Below, in pieces: positions 1-7,678 of a DNA stretch of 36,064 nt. Origin of the DNA: Bacteroidales bacterium. GTDB taxonomy: Bacteria; Bacteroidota; Bacteroidia; Bacteroidales; P3. The position numbers and the translations under genes are program-made. The notes beneath the pieces are model-generated. The model was not told where the DNA came from, made no database searches, and saw only the letters and a list, made by a program, of their open reading frames with translations. Numbering within the stretch: the first letter of the stretch is position 1; every line of letters begins with the position of its first letter. The DNA lies in contig JAFVCA010000020.1 of assembly GCA_017479705.1 (NCBI GenBank), forward strand, positions 1 through 36,064, in the 5' to 3' direction.

Positions 1-8
1 ATCGGAAG

Positions 9-134
9 ATTTTATCCTGCAATTTGACCTATTGCCGATTTTTATTTGTTAAAATTTGTCTCAAGCACCTTGATTCTCGAAAACGCCAATAAACACTGGC
101 GTTTCGAAGGATTTTATCCTGCAATTTGACCTAT
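9..134. repeat. 24-bp direct repeat pair enclosing a hairpin
   Basis: An identical 24-bp sequence occurs at 9-32 and 111-134, 102 bp apart, each preceded by GAAG or GAAGG. Between them AAACGCCA (81-88) and TGGCGTTT (97-104) form an 8-bp stem, extendable with TCGA on both sides if one A bulges. ATCGG (1-5) and CCGAT (35-39) also bracket the first copy. No open reading frame fits here. It resembles a small intergenic repeat element, but copy number elsewhere in the genome is unknown. Confidence 0.7.
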
Positions 135-165
135 AGACCTAATATTTTTACACTATCGGCTGCAC

Positions 166-204
166 GGAATCGGGTGTCCATCCGAATTGGATGGACACGA
201 TTCC
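166..204 (-). terminator. Long hairpin downstream of the small secreted-protein gene
   Basis: Positions 166-183 pair with 189-204, forming a stem of about 16 bp with a two-base GG bulge and a 5-nt loop (GAATT). It lies about 30 bp beyond the stop of the minus-strand gene ending at 236. No U-run directly follows the stem, so it may protect the 3' end or assist termination rather than act as a classical intrinsic terminator. Confidence 0.45.
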
Positions 205-235
205 TCAAGTATCAAAAAACATCACAAAACAAAAA

Positions 236-607
236 TCAAAGCCGGAGCCTGAGCAGGAAATAGATATAGCTGCCCGGTGTGAGACGTGTTTCCTGCTCGT
301 TTGCGTCATTTACCGGGGGCGTGGAACCATTGGAGAGAACCGTATGGCTCCCAATGAGGTTTAGACTGTGCACCGGCCGAACCACGCGACAGGTGGGGAC
401 AGTGGGCTGATTGTTTACAACCAGCAGGTCTTCCAAGCCAATATCTTTCCACTGAGGGGTCCCGTGGCCACTCTCGCACACAACACCCTGCTGGGGAAGG
501 CAGTCCTTGGATTGTTTCCCTTGGGCTGCGGCATGGGCGGAGCACAACGACAGCAAAAGGAGGAGTACCGTCGTGCAATGAACCGCAGCGTGGGGGAAGG
601 CTTTCAT
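236..607 (-). CDS. Small secreted protein of unknown function (123 aa)
   Basis: I do not recognise the family. From the ATG at 607 the protein opens with a clear Sec-type signal peptide: a short polar N-terminus, a run of five leucines and an AHAAAQ cleavage-like site near residues 25-29. The mature part is about 95 residues, has three cysteines and ends in the aromatic/hydrophobic tail SYIYFLLRLRL. A longer in-frame start at 844 would run through the upstream membrane-protein gene and hide the signal peptide, so 607 is preferred. The stop of the membrane-protein gene is only 14 bp upstream, suggesting co-transcription. The tail faintly recalls a sorting signal, but I cannot assign it to type IX secretion. 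Short overlapping frames exist on both strands, so reality of the gene is likely but not certain. Confidence 0.5.
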   Translation of the reverse strand: MKAFPHAAVHCTTVLLLLLSLCSAHAAAQGKQSKDCLPQQGVVCESGHGTPQWKDIGLEDLLVVNNQPTVPTCRVVRPVHSLNLIGSHTVLSNGSTPPVNDANEQETRLTPGSYIYFLLRLRL

Positions 608-621
608 GTTGAGAGTTCGGG

Positions 622-1107
622 TTATTGTTGCATATCGTTGCCTGTATCGGCGCCGTTGTTGTTGCCCTCGGCACCAAAGACACCGAGGGTGCGCAACAGG
701 TAGAAATACAGAGCAATGAAGAGGATTCCAATCATAATGTTTCCAATTCCGATGAAGGAACGGTCCAGAAAAAGGACGGGCATCAACATCAGCAGGAGCT
801 TGGAAAGGGTGTAGTAATGGAAACCATTCTTGCGCAGCCGCCACATCATGACGAGGCCCACAATGGAGGTGGCATCAAGCAGGGCGGAAAGCAGGTAGTA
901 CCATTGGGGCACGCTGAGAGAGCGTTCCAGGAGTATGCCCCACTGGTCTGGCACGGCATCGGGATGGGAGTTGTAGTATTCCGCCACCATGGGGAGCGTC
1001 AAGCCGCTCACCAGTTCAGAGAGAAAGTAAATGCCCGAAACCACAAAGCTGAGCACCAGGAGCGTATGCAGGGATTTCAGGTTGACACTGTATTTTTGTT
1101 CGTCCAT
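622..1107 (-). CDS. Four-helix integral membrane protein, unknown function (161 aa)
   Basis: The protein has a short cytoplasmic-type N-terminus and then four hydrophobic segments near residues 13-38, 69-89, 101-113 and 121-141. Positively charged residues (WRLRKN) follow helix 2, and the tail is polar and Asn/Gly-rich. This fits an inner-membrane protein. No enzymatic motif is visible and I do not recognise a named family. It starts 38 bp after the pyrF stop and ends 14 bp before the small secreted protein, so the two unknown genes are probably the distal end of the pyrF transcript. Confidence 0.7.
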   Translation of the reverse strand: MDEQKYSVNLKSLHTLLVLSFVVSGIYFLSELVSGLTLPMVAEYYNSHPDAVPDQWGILLERSLSVPQWYYLLSALLDATSIVGLVMMWRLRKNGFHYYTLSKLLLMLMPVLFLDRSFIGIGNIMIGILFIALYFYLLRTLGVFGAEGNNNGADTGNDMQQ

Positions 1108-1145
1108 TGTTTATTCCACATTATGCGTTGGTTCATTCACACTGG

Positions 1146-1967
1146 TTAGAGCACAGCGGCCATCTGCTGCTGGAGCTTGCGAGCCTCCTCGGCTGCGCGC
1201 TCGGCAAAATCAGGCCCCTTGGAGGCATAGATGATGCCGCGGGAAGAGTTGACCAGGAGTCCGCAGTCCCTCGTCAGTCCATACTTGCAGACCTCTTCTA
1301 AGCTGCCGCCTTGCGCGCCCACGCCAGGAACCAAAAGGAAACTGTCGGGAACGATGGTACGCACCTGTGTCAGCATGTCGGCCTTGGTGGCGCCGACCAC
1401 GTACATCATGTTCTCCGGGTTGCCCCACTGTTTAGAGGTCTCCAGCACTTTCTCGAATAGTTTCCGATTCCCAATGTCGGGGAGGAACTGGAAGTCGAAG
1501 GCACCCTTGTTGGAGGTCAGAGCAAGGAGAATGACCCATTTGCCTTCATAGACGGTGAAGGGCTGGACGGAGTCGGCACCCATATAAGGGGCAACGGTGA
1601 GGGAATCGAAATTGAAGTCGCCTTGAGGATCGAGGAAGGCTTTGGCGTACTGCTGAGAGGTGTTGCCAATGTCACCGCGTTTGGCATCAGCGATGGTGAA
1701 GACTTTCTTGCCAAGACCATGAAGATAGTCCATGGTCTTTTTCAGCTGGACGAGCCCCTCTATGCCCATGGCCTCATAGAAGGCAAGGTTGGGTTTGTAG
1801 GCCACAGCGTAGTCAATGGTGGCGTCGATGATGGCCTTATTAAACAGGAACACACCGTCGGGCACATTGGCCAGATGTTCGGGCATCTTGTTCTTGTCCA
1901 CGTCCAATCCTACACAAAGGAAGGAATGGCGCTCGTGTATCAGGTTGATTAACTCGTGTCTATTCAT
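1146..1967 (-). CDS. pyrF: Orotidine 5'-phosphate decarboxylase
   Basis: Converts orotidine monophosphate to UMP, the last step of de novo pyrimidine synthesis, in the cytoplasm. The 273-residue length and the N-terminal LCVGLDVD motif fit the longer type 2 OMP decarboxylase subfamily. The catalytic DAKRGD motif is at residues 94-99, followed by GNTS. Further TIM-barrel strands are visible, including the phosphate-binding [11 protein letters not shown] and LLVNSSRGI segments near the C-terminus. No other pyrimidine genes are adjacent. It lies 53 bp downstream of the ABC ATPase gene on the same strand and is probably read from the same transcript. Confidence 0.95.
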   Translation of the reverse strand: MNRHELINLIHERHSFLCVGLDVDKNKMPEHLANVPDGVFLFNKAIIDATIDYAVAYKPNLAFYEAMGIEGLVQLKKTMDYLHGLGKKVFTIADAKRGDIGNTSQQYAKAFLDPQGDFNFDSLTVAPYMGADSVQPFTVYEGKWVILLALTSNKGAFDFQFLPDIGNRKLFEKVLETSKQWGNPENMMYVVGATKADMLTQVRTIVPDSFLLVPGVGAQGGSLEEVCKYGLTRDCGLLVNSSRGIIYASKGPDFAERAAEEARKLQQQMAAVL

Positions 1968-2020
1968 GTCTCTTATGGAATGTGTTGATTCGGATTGAGA
2001 ATCAGGATTAATAGTTGTTT

Positions 2021-2716
2021 TTAATTAAGGGTAAGGTTGTGAAACTTCTCCGTGAGCTGCTGAGAGGTTGTGTGGCTGAGATGGTCGTCGGATACGATGC
2101 GGCCGTGGTTGATGATGATAGCACGGCCGCACATGGCCTCCACCTCCTGCATGATGTGGGTGGAGAGGAGTACCACTTTGTCCCTGCCAGCGTTCTTGAT
2201 GACGGTACGGATTTCCTCCAACTGATTGGGGTCCAAGCCAGTGGTAGGCTCGTCGAGAATAAGTACTTTTGGGTCGTGAATCAATGCCTGGGCAAGGCCG
2301 ACACGCTGGCGGTAGCCCTTGGAGAGTTGACCTATACGCTTGTTGCTTTCGGGTGTCAGGCCGACCAGCTTGATCATCTCCTCCACACGGTCGTTGCAAT
2401 GCCTTATGCCATACACTCCAGCGGCAAAGCGCAGGAACTCGCGCACGTACATGTCGGTGTAGAGGGGGTTGTGTTCAGGCAGGTATCCAATCTCTCTGCG
2501 CACGGCCAAAGGCTCCTCGTAAATGCTGTGGCCGCACACGGAAGCCTCGCCCTCGGTGGGCGGGATGTAGCAGGTGAGTATCTTCATTAATGTCGACTTG
2601 CCCGCACCGTTGGGGCCCAGCAGTCCCACCACTTCGCCTTCCTTGGCGGTGAAACTGACATCGTCCAAGGCACGCTGCCCGTCGTAAATCTTGGTGATAT
2701 GCTCTACTTGAATCAT
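2021..2716 (-). CDS. ABC transporter ATP-binding protein, GldA-like
   Basis: This is an ATP-hydrolysing subunit of an ABC exporter that should sit on the inner face of the cytoplasmic membrane. Walker A is GPNGAGKST (residues 34-42), the signature LSKGY is at 131-135, Walker B VLILDEP at 151-157, and the H-loop histidine is in STH (187). The best-known relative is the gliding-motility ATPase GldA, but at 231 residues this protein lacks much of the C-terminal extension found in many GldA/CcmA-type proteins. No permease gene (GldF/GldG type) is nearby, so its membrane partner must be encoded elsewhere. It is 15 bp downstream of the amidase gene, so a link to envelope work is plausible but inferred. 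Confidence 0.88.
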   Translation of the reverse strand: MIQVEHITKIYDGQRALDDVSFTAKEGEVVGLLGPNGAGKSTLMKILTCYIPPTEGEASVCGHSIYEEPLAVRREIGYLPEHNPLYTDMYVREFLRFAAGVYGIRHCNDRVEEMIKLVGLTPESNKRIGQLSKGYRQRVGLAQALIHDPKVLILDEPTTGLDPNQLEEIRTVIKNAGRDKVVLLSTHIMQEVEAMCGRAIIINHGRIVSDDHLSHTTSQQLTEKFHNLTLN

Positions 2717-2731
2717 TTCTATTGATTGTGT

Positions 2732-4093
2732 CTATTGTTCCAACATTTCTTTAGCTTTTTGGAGCGAGATGCGTTCGCCATCGAGGAAAGCCACTACAAA
2801 GGCATCCTTGAAGCCCTTTTCGCGCACCGCTTTCTGGTGCTTGACGGCCTCCTGTGATGTGGCGAAACTGCCCGTTGTGTAGCAATAGGTGCCTCGCTGC
2901 ACGTAGTATTCGTGGTCGGTTATGCCCTTAAACTCTCGTGCGTTCTCCTTCAAGACCTTCCCGCTGGTCATGAACTGCACCTTGTACACTATTCCTCCCC
3001 TCTTCTGCTGCTCAGCAACGGGGTTTTGTGTCGGCGGGGTCACCTCGACCTTCGGAGCCGAGTCCTGCACCGGGGCTACAGCCTCTTTGGGTTCGTCCAT
3101 AGGCAGTGGAGGCTCTACATTGGTCTGCGCCGTCGATGGCACAAAGGTTGTGGGCTGTTCGGCCGTGGGTGCCTCGGGAGCTTTATCAGTAGCGGGCTTG
3201 GCAGACTCCGTCGGAGCGGGTTCCGCAGGCTTGGGTTTCACGGGCGTGTTGATTTCCTTCTTGGTTTTTTCCTTGTAACCCTTCAGGTCGATCTTCAAAT
3301 CTTTCGGAGCCTTGGTACCCTCCACACTACTTTTGTAGGTGACAAAAGCCTTGAAGATGCTGGAGACGATGGCGGCCTGTCCTTCGTCGGACATCATATA
3401 CTGCTCCTCCTCGGGATTGCTGATGAAGCCAACCTCGGTGAGCACTGCCGGCATGGCCGTCTTATAAAGCACAAATATTTCGGCCTGTTTCACCCCACGG
3501 TTGATGGTCTTGATGGCAGATTTATACTGGTCTTGAATATAACCGGCAAAATCGAGACTTTTGTCCAAGTAAGCATTCTGGTACATGGCAAACATCACGT
3601 AACTCTCTGGTGAATTGGGGTCGAAACCCTGATAGTCGCTATTGTCCTTATAGCCTTTCTCTAACAGGATGTCGGCATTCTCTTTCTTGGCCACCTCCAT
3701 GTTAGCCTTGCTTTGCGACAGACCCATGACGTATGTCTCCACACCCGTGGGTGTGCTATTGGTCCACGAGTTGCAATGGATAGAGATGAACAAGTCGGCC
3801 TTAGCCTTGTTGGCCAAACGGGCACGGTCGGCAAGGGTGATGTCAACGTCTGTGGTGCGCGTATAGATTATGGTCACATCCTTGTAGTTGTCTTCTATCA
3901 GCTTACCCAGTTTCAAGGCCATCTGCAAAGTGAGCGTTTTTTCTTGAGTTTTTCTGCCCACCGCTCCCGGTTTGTCACCGCCGTGGCCAGCGTCAATCAC
4001 AACTGTTTTCACCTGTCCGGCGGACTTTTTTTGCGAAAAAACCGACCCATTTATGCAGGCTAACACAATAAAAAGGGCAAATAACCGTTTCAT
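2732..4093 (-). CDS. N-acetylmuramoyl-L-alanine amidase (Amidase_3), secreted
   Basis: A periplasmic peptidoglycan hydrolase that cleaves the bond between N-acetylmuramic acid and L-alanine, as AmiA/B/C enzymes do in cell separation. A signal peptide occupies residues 1-20. The catalytic domain (about 28-255) carries the zinc ligands H37 (IDAGHGG), E51 and H106 (SIHCNSW) and the catalytic glutamate E220 (LTEVGFISN). A Pro/Ala/Glu/Thr-rich linker (about 285-365) leads to a C-terminal domain of roughly 80 residues (VYKVQFMTSG onward) that resembles a SPOR-type peptidoglycan-binding fold. It is the first gene of the leftward cluster. A TATCTTTG -7 box lies 67-74 bp upstream of its ATG. Confidence 0.92.
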   Translation of the reverse strand: MKRLFALFIVLACINGSVFSQKKSAGQVKTVVIDAGHGGDKPGAVGRKTQEKTLTLQMALKLGKLIEDNYKDVTIIYTRTTDVDITLADRARLANKAKADLFISIHCNSWTNSTPTGVETYVMGLSQSKANMEVAKKENADILLEKGYKDNSDYQGFDPNSPESYVMFAMYQNAYLDKSLDFAGYIQDQYKSAIKTINRGVKQAEIFVLYKTAMPAVLTEVGFISNPEEEQYMMSDEGQAAIVSSIFKAFVTYKSSVEGTKAPKDLKIDLKGYKEKTKKEINTPVKPKPAEPAPTESAKPATDKAPEAPTAEQPTTFVPSTAQTNVEPPLPMDEPKEAVAPVQDSAPKVEVTPPTQNPVAEQQKRGGIVYKVQFMTSGKVLKENAREFKGITDHEYYVQRGTYCYTTGSFATSQEAVKHQKAVREKGFKDAFVVAFLDGERISLQKAKEMLEQ

Positions 4094-4135
4094 TTTCAGT
4101 TCTATATTTTATATTTTTTATTATTCAGCAAAAAG

Positions 4136-4170
4136 TTGGTATCTTTGCAAATTCTTTTGCAAAGATACGA
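4136..4170. promoter_or_regulatory. Face-to-face divergent promoters (amidase / lptD)
   Basis: TATCTTTGCAA at 4140-4150 and its exact reverse complement at 4157-4167 form an 11-bp inverted repeat with a 6-bp spacer. Each arm contains a Bacteroides-type -7 box (TAnnTTTG), one reading right toward lptD (ATG 4196) and one reading left toward the amidase (ATG 4093). Predicted start sites fall between or just beyond the arms, so the two initiation regions overlap. No good -33 TTTG is seen on either side. The inverted repeat could also be an operator. Confidence 0.6.
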
Positions 4171-4195
4171 CGAAATTCGGAAATTGAAATAAAAT

Positions 4196-6949
4196 ATGCG
4201 GAAACTTTTGAACATCTGCCTGTTAGTCTACCTCCTTGCTCTCCCGGCAATGGCGGGTGCACAAAACGATTCTGTGCTCCTTGGGAATAGTGCACCCCTG
4301 CGGCCCGCCGATTCTTCCACCCTTGTTAAATCACTCCTCTCTGCCGCAAAAATAGTTTTACCCGATTCGCTCCATCATACCCCCGACAGCCTTCTGGCCA
4401 TTGCCGACACCCTCTCCTCCATTACTGACACCCTCGACTCCCTGAGCCGCTCCCCATCTCTCCCTCCACTCCTCCCCTCACCCAACGCACTTACCTCCAT
4501 CGTCCATTACAAGGCCACGGATTCCATCGCCATCGACATCAACAAACGCAAGGCACAACTCTTCTCCAAAGGATCCATCGAATATGACGGCATGGAACTC
4601 AAAGCCGACGATATTCGTGTCGACTTCGACAAGCAGATTCTCCGTGCGCAACCCGTCACCGACACCGCCGGCAAAGTCAACGGCCGACCCTTCTTTAAAC
4701 AAGGCGAGGACGAATACATGGCAGACACCATCGTTTTCAACTACAATACCCACAAAGGCCTCATCTCCGGAGTCATCACCCAGCAGGGCGACGGCTTTCT
4801 CCACGGCTCGCGCGTCAAGCGTGTCAACGACTCCGTAATGTATCTCAACGGTGGCCAGTACACCACCTGCAACCATGCCCACCCCCATTTCGCCATCAAC
4901 TTCACACACTCCAAGCTCCTCACCGGCGACAAAATCTTCACCGGCCCCGCCTATGTCACCATCGAGGATGTCCCCACCCCACTGGTCCTCCCCTTCGCCT
5001 TCTTCCCCATGAACCACAAACGCACCTCAGGCATCCTCATGCCCAGCTACGGCTGGATGAACAACCGTGGCTATTATCTCAAGGACGGCGGCTACTACTT
5101 TGCTTTGGGCGACCACCTGGACCTCGCACTCATCGGCGAGCTGTACACCAACCTCAGCTGGGCCGCAGAAGCACGTAGCAACTACTACGTCCGATACAAA
5201 TACAAAGGCAACCTCGACATCCGCTACGGCATCACCAAAGAAGGCATCCCCGGCGACAGCAACACCTTCCGTAAATACAGCGACTTCAAAATAGCCTGGA
5301 TGCATGACCAAGACAACAAAGCCAATCCCCGCAGCCGCTTCTCGGCCAACGTCAACCTCCAGAGCCGCAACTACAACAAAAACACCACCAACCGCAACGA
5401 CTACTTCAACAGCACCACCACCTCCTCCATCTCCTACACAGCCCAGCTGGGCAGCTCCTTCAACTTCGGAGCCTCCTTCCGCGAATCCTACAACGCCCAG
5501 ACCGGCCTCTTCAACCTGAAACTCCCCTCCCTCTCCCTCAGCTCCACCACCTTCTATCCCTTCCGTCGCAAAGAAGCCGCCGGGAGCCTCCGCTGGTACG
5601 AGAACCTCTCCCTCTCCTACTCCTTCGCTGCTGACAACAACATCAACGCCCAGGACTCCGACCTCTTCAAACTCCAAACCCTCCAGCACATGCAATACGG
5701 CGTCCAACACTCCATTCCCCTCTCCCTCACCCTCAAAATACTCAAATACTTCAACTGGACAAACTCTGCCACCTATTACGAGCGCTGGCACTGGTCCACC
5801 ATCCGCAAATCATTCGACACCACTACCAACACCCTCATCATCGACACCGTCCGCGGCTTCCGTGGCAACCGCGAGGTCAGCTTCAACACCTCCCTCTCCA
5901 CCCGCATCTACGGCATGTTCAACTTCCGCCTCGGCCCCGTCAAAGCCATCCGCCACGTCATCAACCCCTCCGTCACTTTCAGCTACCATCCCGACTTTGG
6001 CAAACCCGCCCTCGGCTGGTGGCAATCCTACACCGACAACACTGGCTACGTCCACCGCTACTCCATCTTTGAGCAGAGCCTCTACGGGGGCCCCGCCGAC
6101 GGACAATCCGGCCGTCTCAACTTCAGCATCGGCAACAACCTCGAAATGAAAGTCGCCAACCCCAAGGACACCGTCACCGGCACCCGCAAAATCACCCTCC
6201 TCGAAAACCTCAATCTCTCCATGAGCTACGACTTTGCCCGCGACTCCCTCCGCTGGTCCGACCTCACCATCACCGGCCGCACCACCCTCTTCAAGAACCT
6301 TGTCCTCAACTACTCCAGCTCCTTCAGCCCATACTATATCGACAACGAAGGCCGCAAACACGACCAATTCATCTGGAAAGTCCCCGGACAGAAAAAACTC
6401 CTCCAACGCAACAACGCCACCTGGAGCACCCAAATCTCATACAGCATCAACAACAACACCTTCAACCCCGACAAAGACAAAGGCAAAAAATCCAGCAAAA
6501 CCCAAGGCGAACAAATCGTCGCCCCCATCATGCAATCCCCCTACAACTACAACCCAGCCCTCCTCATGGGCACCTACGCCGACTTCTCCATGCCTTGGAA
6601 CGTATCCCTCAACTACACCCTCAGCTACGTCAGCACCTATGTGGCCGCACAATACAACTTCAAAAACGACGTCATCCAAACCCTCAGCCTCTCCGCCAAC
6701 GCCGAACTCACCTCCAACTGGCGCGTCGCCATCTCCACCGGCTACGACTTCGTCAACAAAGGCCTCTCCTACACCTCGCTCGACATCTATCGCGACCTCC
6801 ACTGCTGGGAAATGCGCTTCAACTGGGTACCCTTCGGCTACTACAAAAGCTGGAACTTCGTCATCAACATCAAAGCCAGCAGCCTCAAAGACATCAAATA
6901 CCAGAAACAACAATCCTACCAAGACAACCAAGGCTACTACACCTATTAG
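4196..6949 (+). CDS. lptD: LPS-assembly outer-membrane protein LptD, Bacteroidota type
   Basis: The outer-membrane translocon that inserts lipopolysaccharide into the outer leaflet, working with LptE and the periplasmic Lpt bridge. The 917-residue protein has a signal peptide (1-22, ending AGAQ) and a Ser/Pro/Leu-rich segment to about residue 100. An OstA/LptA-like jellyroll follows (about 105-235, containing DIRVDFDKQIL, ADTIVFNYNTHKGLI and YTTCNHAHPHFAI). The rest is a long barrel with alternating aromatic strands ending QGYYTY. It is longer than the roughly 780-residue E. coli LptD, as is common in Bacteroidota. Codons are extremely C-ending, which produces several long false frames on both strands. 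It is divergent from the amidase and shares a promoter region with it. Confidence 0.9.
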   Translation: MRKLLNICLLVYLLALPAMAGAQNDSVLLGNSAPLRPADSSTLVKSLLSAAKIVLPDSLHHTPDSLLAIADTLSSITDTLDSLSRSPSLPPLLPSPNALTSIVHYKATDSIAIDINKRKAQLFSKGSIEYDGMELKADDIRVDFDKQILRAQPVTDTAGKVNGRPFFKQGEDEYMADTIVFNYNTHKGLISGVITQQGDGFLHGSRVKRVNDSVMYLNGGQYTTCNHAHPHFAINFTHSKLLTGDKIFTGPAYVTIEDVPTPLVLPFAFFPMNHKRTSGILMPSYGWMNNRGYYLKDGGYYFALGDHLDLALIGELYTNLSWAAEARSNYYVRYKYKGNLDIRYGITKEGIPGDSNTFRKYSDFKIAWMHDQDNKANPRSRFSANVNLQSRNYNKNTTNRNDYFNSTTTSSISYTAQLGSSFNFGASFRESYNAQTGLFNLKLPSLSLSSTTFYPFRRKEAAGSLRWYENLSLSYSFAADNNINAQDSDLFKLQTLQHMQYGVQHSIPLSLTLKILKYFNWTNSATYYERWHWSTIRKSFDTTTNTLIIDTVRGFRGNREVSFNTSLSTRIYGMFNFRLGPVKAIRHVINPSVTFSYHPDFGKPALGWWQSYTDNTGYVHRYSIFEQSLYGGPADGQSGRLNFSIGNNLEMKVANPKDTVTGTRKITLLENLNLSMSYDFARDSLRWSDLTITGRTTLFKNLVLNYSSSFSPYYIDNEGRKHDQFIWKVPGQKKLLQRNNATWSTQISYSINNNTFNPDKDKGKKSSKTQGEQIVAPIMQSPYNYNPALLMGTYADFSMPWNVSLNYTLSYVSTYVAAQYNFKNDVIQTLSLSANAELTSNWRVAISTGYDFVNKGLSYTSLDIYRDLHCWEMRFNWVPFGYYKSWNFVINIKASSLKDIKYQKQQSYQDNQGYYTY

Positions 6950-7001
6950 GAATGTGTAAACGTGTGAATGTGTTAATTCGTGAATGCGTCTGAGAATGTG
7001 T
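6950..7001 (+). repeat. Short degenerate tandem repeats, GAATGTGT type
   Basis: The octamer GAATGTGT occurs at 6950-6957, 6966-6973 and 6994-7001, with a GAATGCGT variant at 6982-6989. Spacings are 16, 16 and 12 bp. It begins at the last base of the lptD stop codon and occupies the lptD-merR gap. Confidence 0.6.
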
Positions 7002-7048
7002 GAGTCAATCTTAATTATTAATTTTAATTACACTGAGTTTTATTACCT

Positions 7049-7066
7049 GCGGCGGTGCGCCGCTTT
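7049..7066 (+). terminator. GC hairpin between lptD and merR
   Basis: GCGGCG (7049-7054), loop GTG, then CGCCGC (7058-7063) and TTT form a compact hairpin about 100 bp after lptD and 19 bp before the merR ATG. The U-run is short, so it may be a weak terminator or an mRNA processing/stability element. It also covers an alternative GTG start for merR, arguing against that start. Confidence 0.45.
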
Positions 7067-7081
7067 CAATTTTCAACCAAC

Positions 7082-7396
7082 ATGACCGAAAAGCTCTACC
7101 ATCCCATCGGCAAAGTGGCCGAAATGCTGCAAGTCAACCCTTCCCTCCTGCGCTACTACGAGACCGAGTTCCCCACCCTTCGGCCACACAAGAACAAGAA
7201 GGGCAACCGCTTCTATACCGACAGCGACATCGACCTCCTGCGCCAAATCCTGCACCTCACCCGCAACTGCGGCTACACCCTCAACGGCGCACGCCAGCAA
7301 CTCCGCCTGGACAGCAACCTCGACGACAAGATGCAACTCGTCAAAACCCTCACCGAAACCCGCCAGTTCCTCGCCGCCCTCAAAGAGTGCCTCTGA
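7082..7396 (+). CDS. Small MerR-family transcriptional regulator
   Basis: A 104-residue DNA-binding protein. The N-terminal MerR helix-turn-helix and wing are visible: YHPIGKVAEMLQVNPSLLRYYE, then a PHKNKKGNRFY wing segment, then DIDLLRQI. A short second helical region (NGARQQL, then a coiled segment to the C-terminus) would form the antiparallel dimer coil. There is no C-terminal effector-binding domain, so the signal it responds to cannot be read. A GTG at 7055 would add nine residues but lies inside a strong hairpin, so the ATG at 7082 is preferred. It follows lptD on the same strand and may be co-transcribed by read-through. Confidence 0.85.
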   Translation: MTEKLYHPIGKVAEMLQVNPSLLRYYETEFPTLRPHKNKKGNRFYTDSDIDLLRQILHLTRNCGYTLNGARQQLRLDSNLDDKMQLVKTLTETRQFLAALKECL

Positions 7397-7678
7397 GCTG
7401 CCAAACAACCCACAAGCCGACAGCCCCCTCGCAGCGCAGCGGCATGATCCACCCCCACCACACCCTTTACCCTATCCTCCCGAATTTTTATACTCAGCTT
7501 TGCCGCTATCCTCCCTTTTTATCCACTACCGGAGAGAATAAACAGAATCAAAATAGAAGTACAGCATAAACTAAACTGAAAAGAAAGAACCTCTCAGGCG
7601 AAACACGAATCTGTCAGGCCGCAATCCTACCAACACGTCCAATCATTAACACACTCAAGCTCTGACGCATTCAATGCC
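7397..7678. other. Convergent intergenic gap merR / mazG
   Basis: About 280 bp between two convergent genes. The first part is C-rich, then AT-rich, with a CTCTCAGGC / CTGTCAGGC pair near 7592-7620. I see no convincing gene, tRNA or strong terminator hairpin here. Confidence 0.5.

Noticed and set aside
9-134. Possible CRISPR array
   Set aside because: Only two repeats with a spacer-like interval of 78 bp that itself contains a hairpin, and no cas genes nearby.
6234-6959. 241-codon frame overlapping the lptD 3' half
   Set aside because: Ser/Thr/Pro-rich composition is what a shifted reading of C-ending codons gives; lptD in the main frame is a clear family member.
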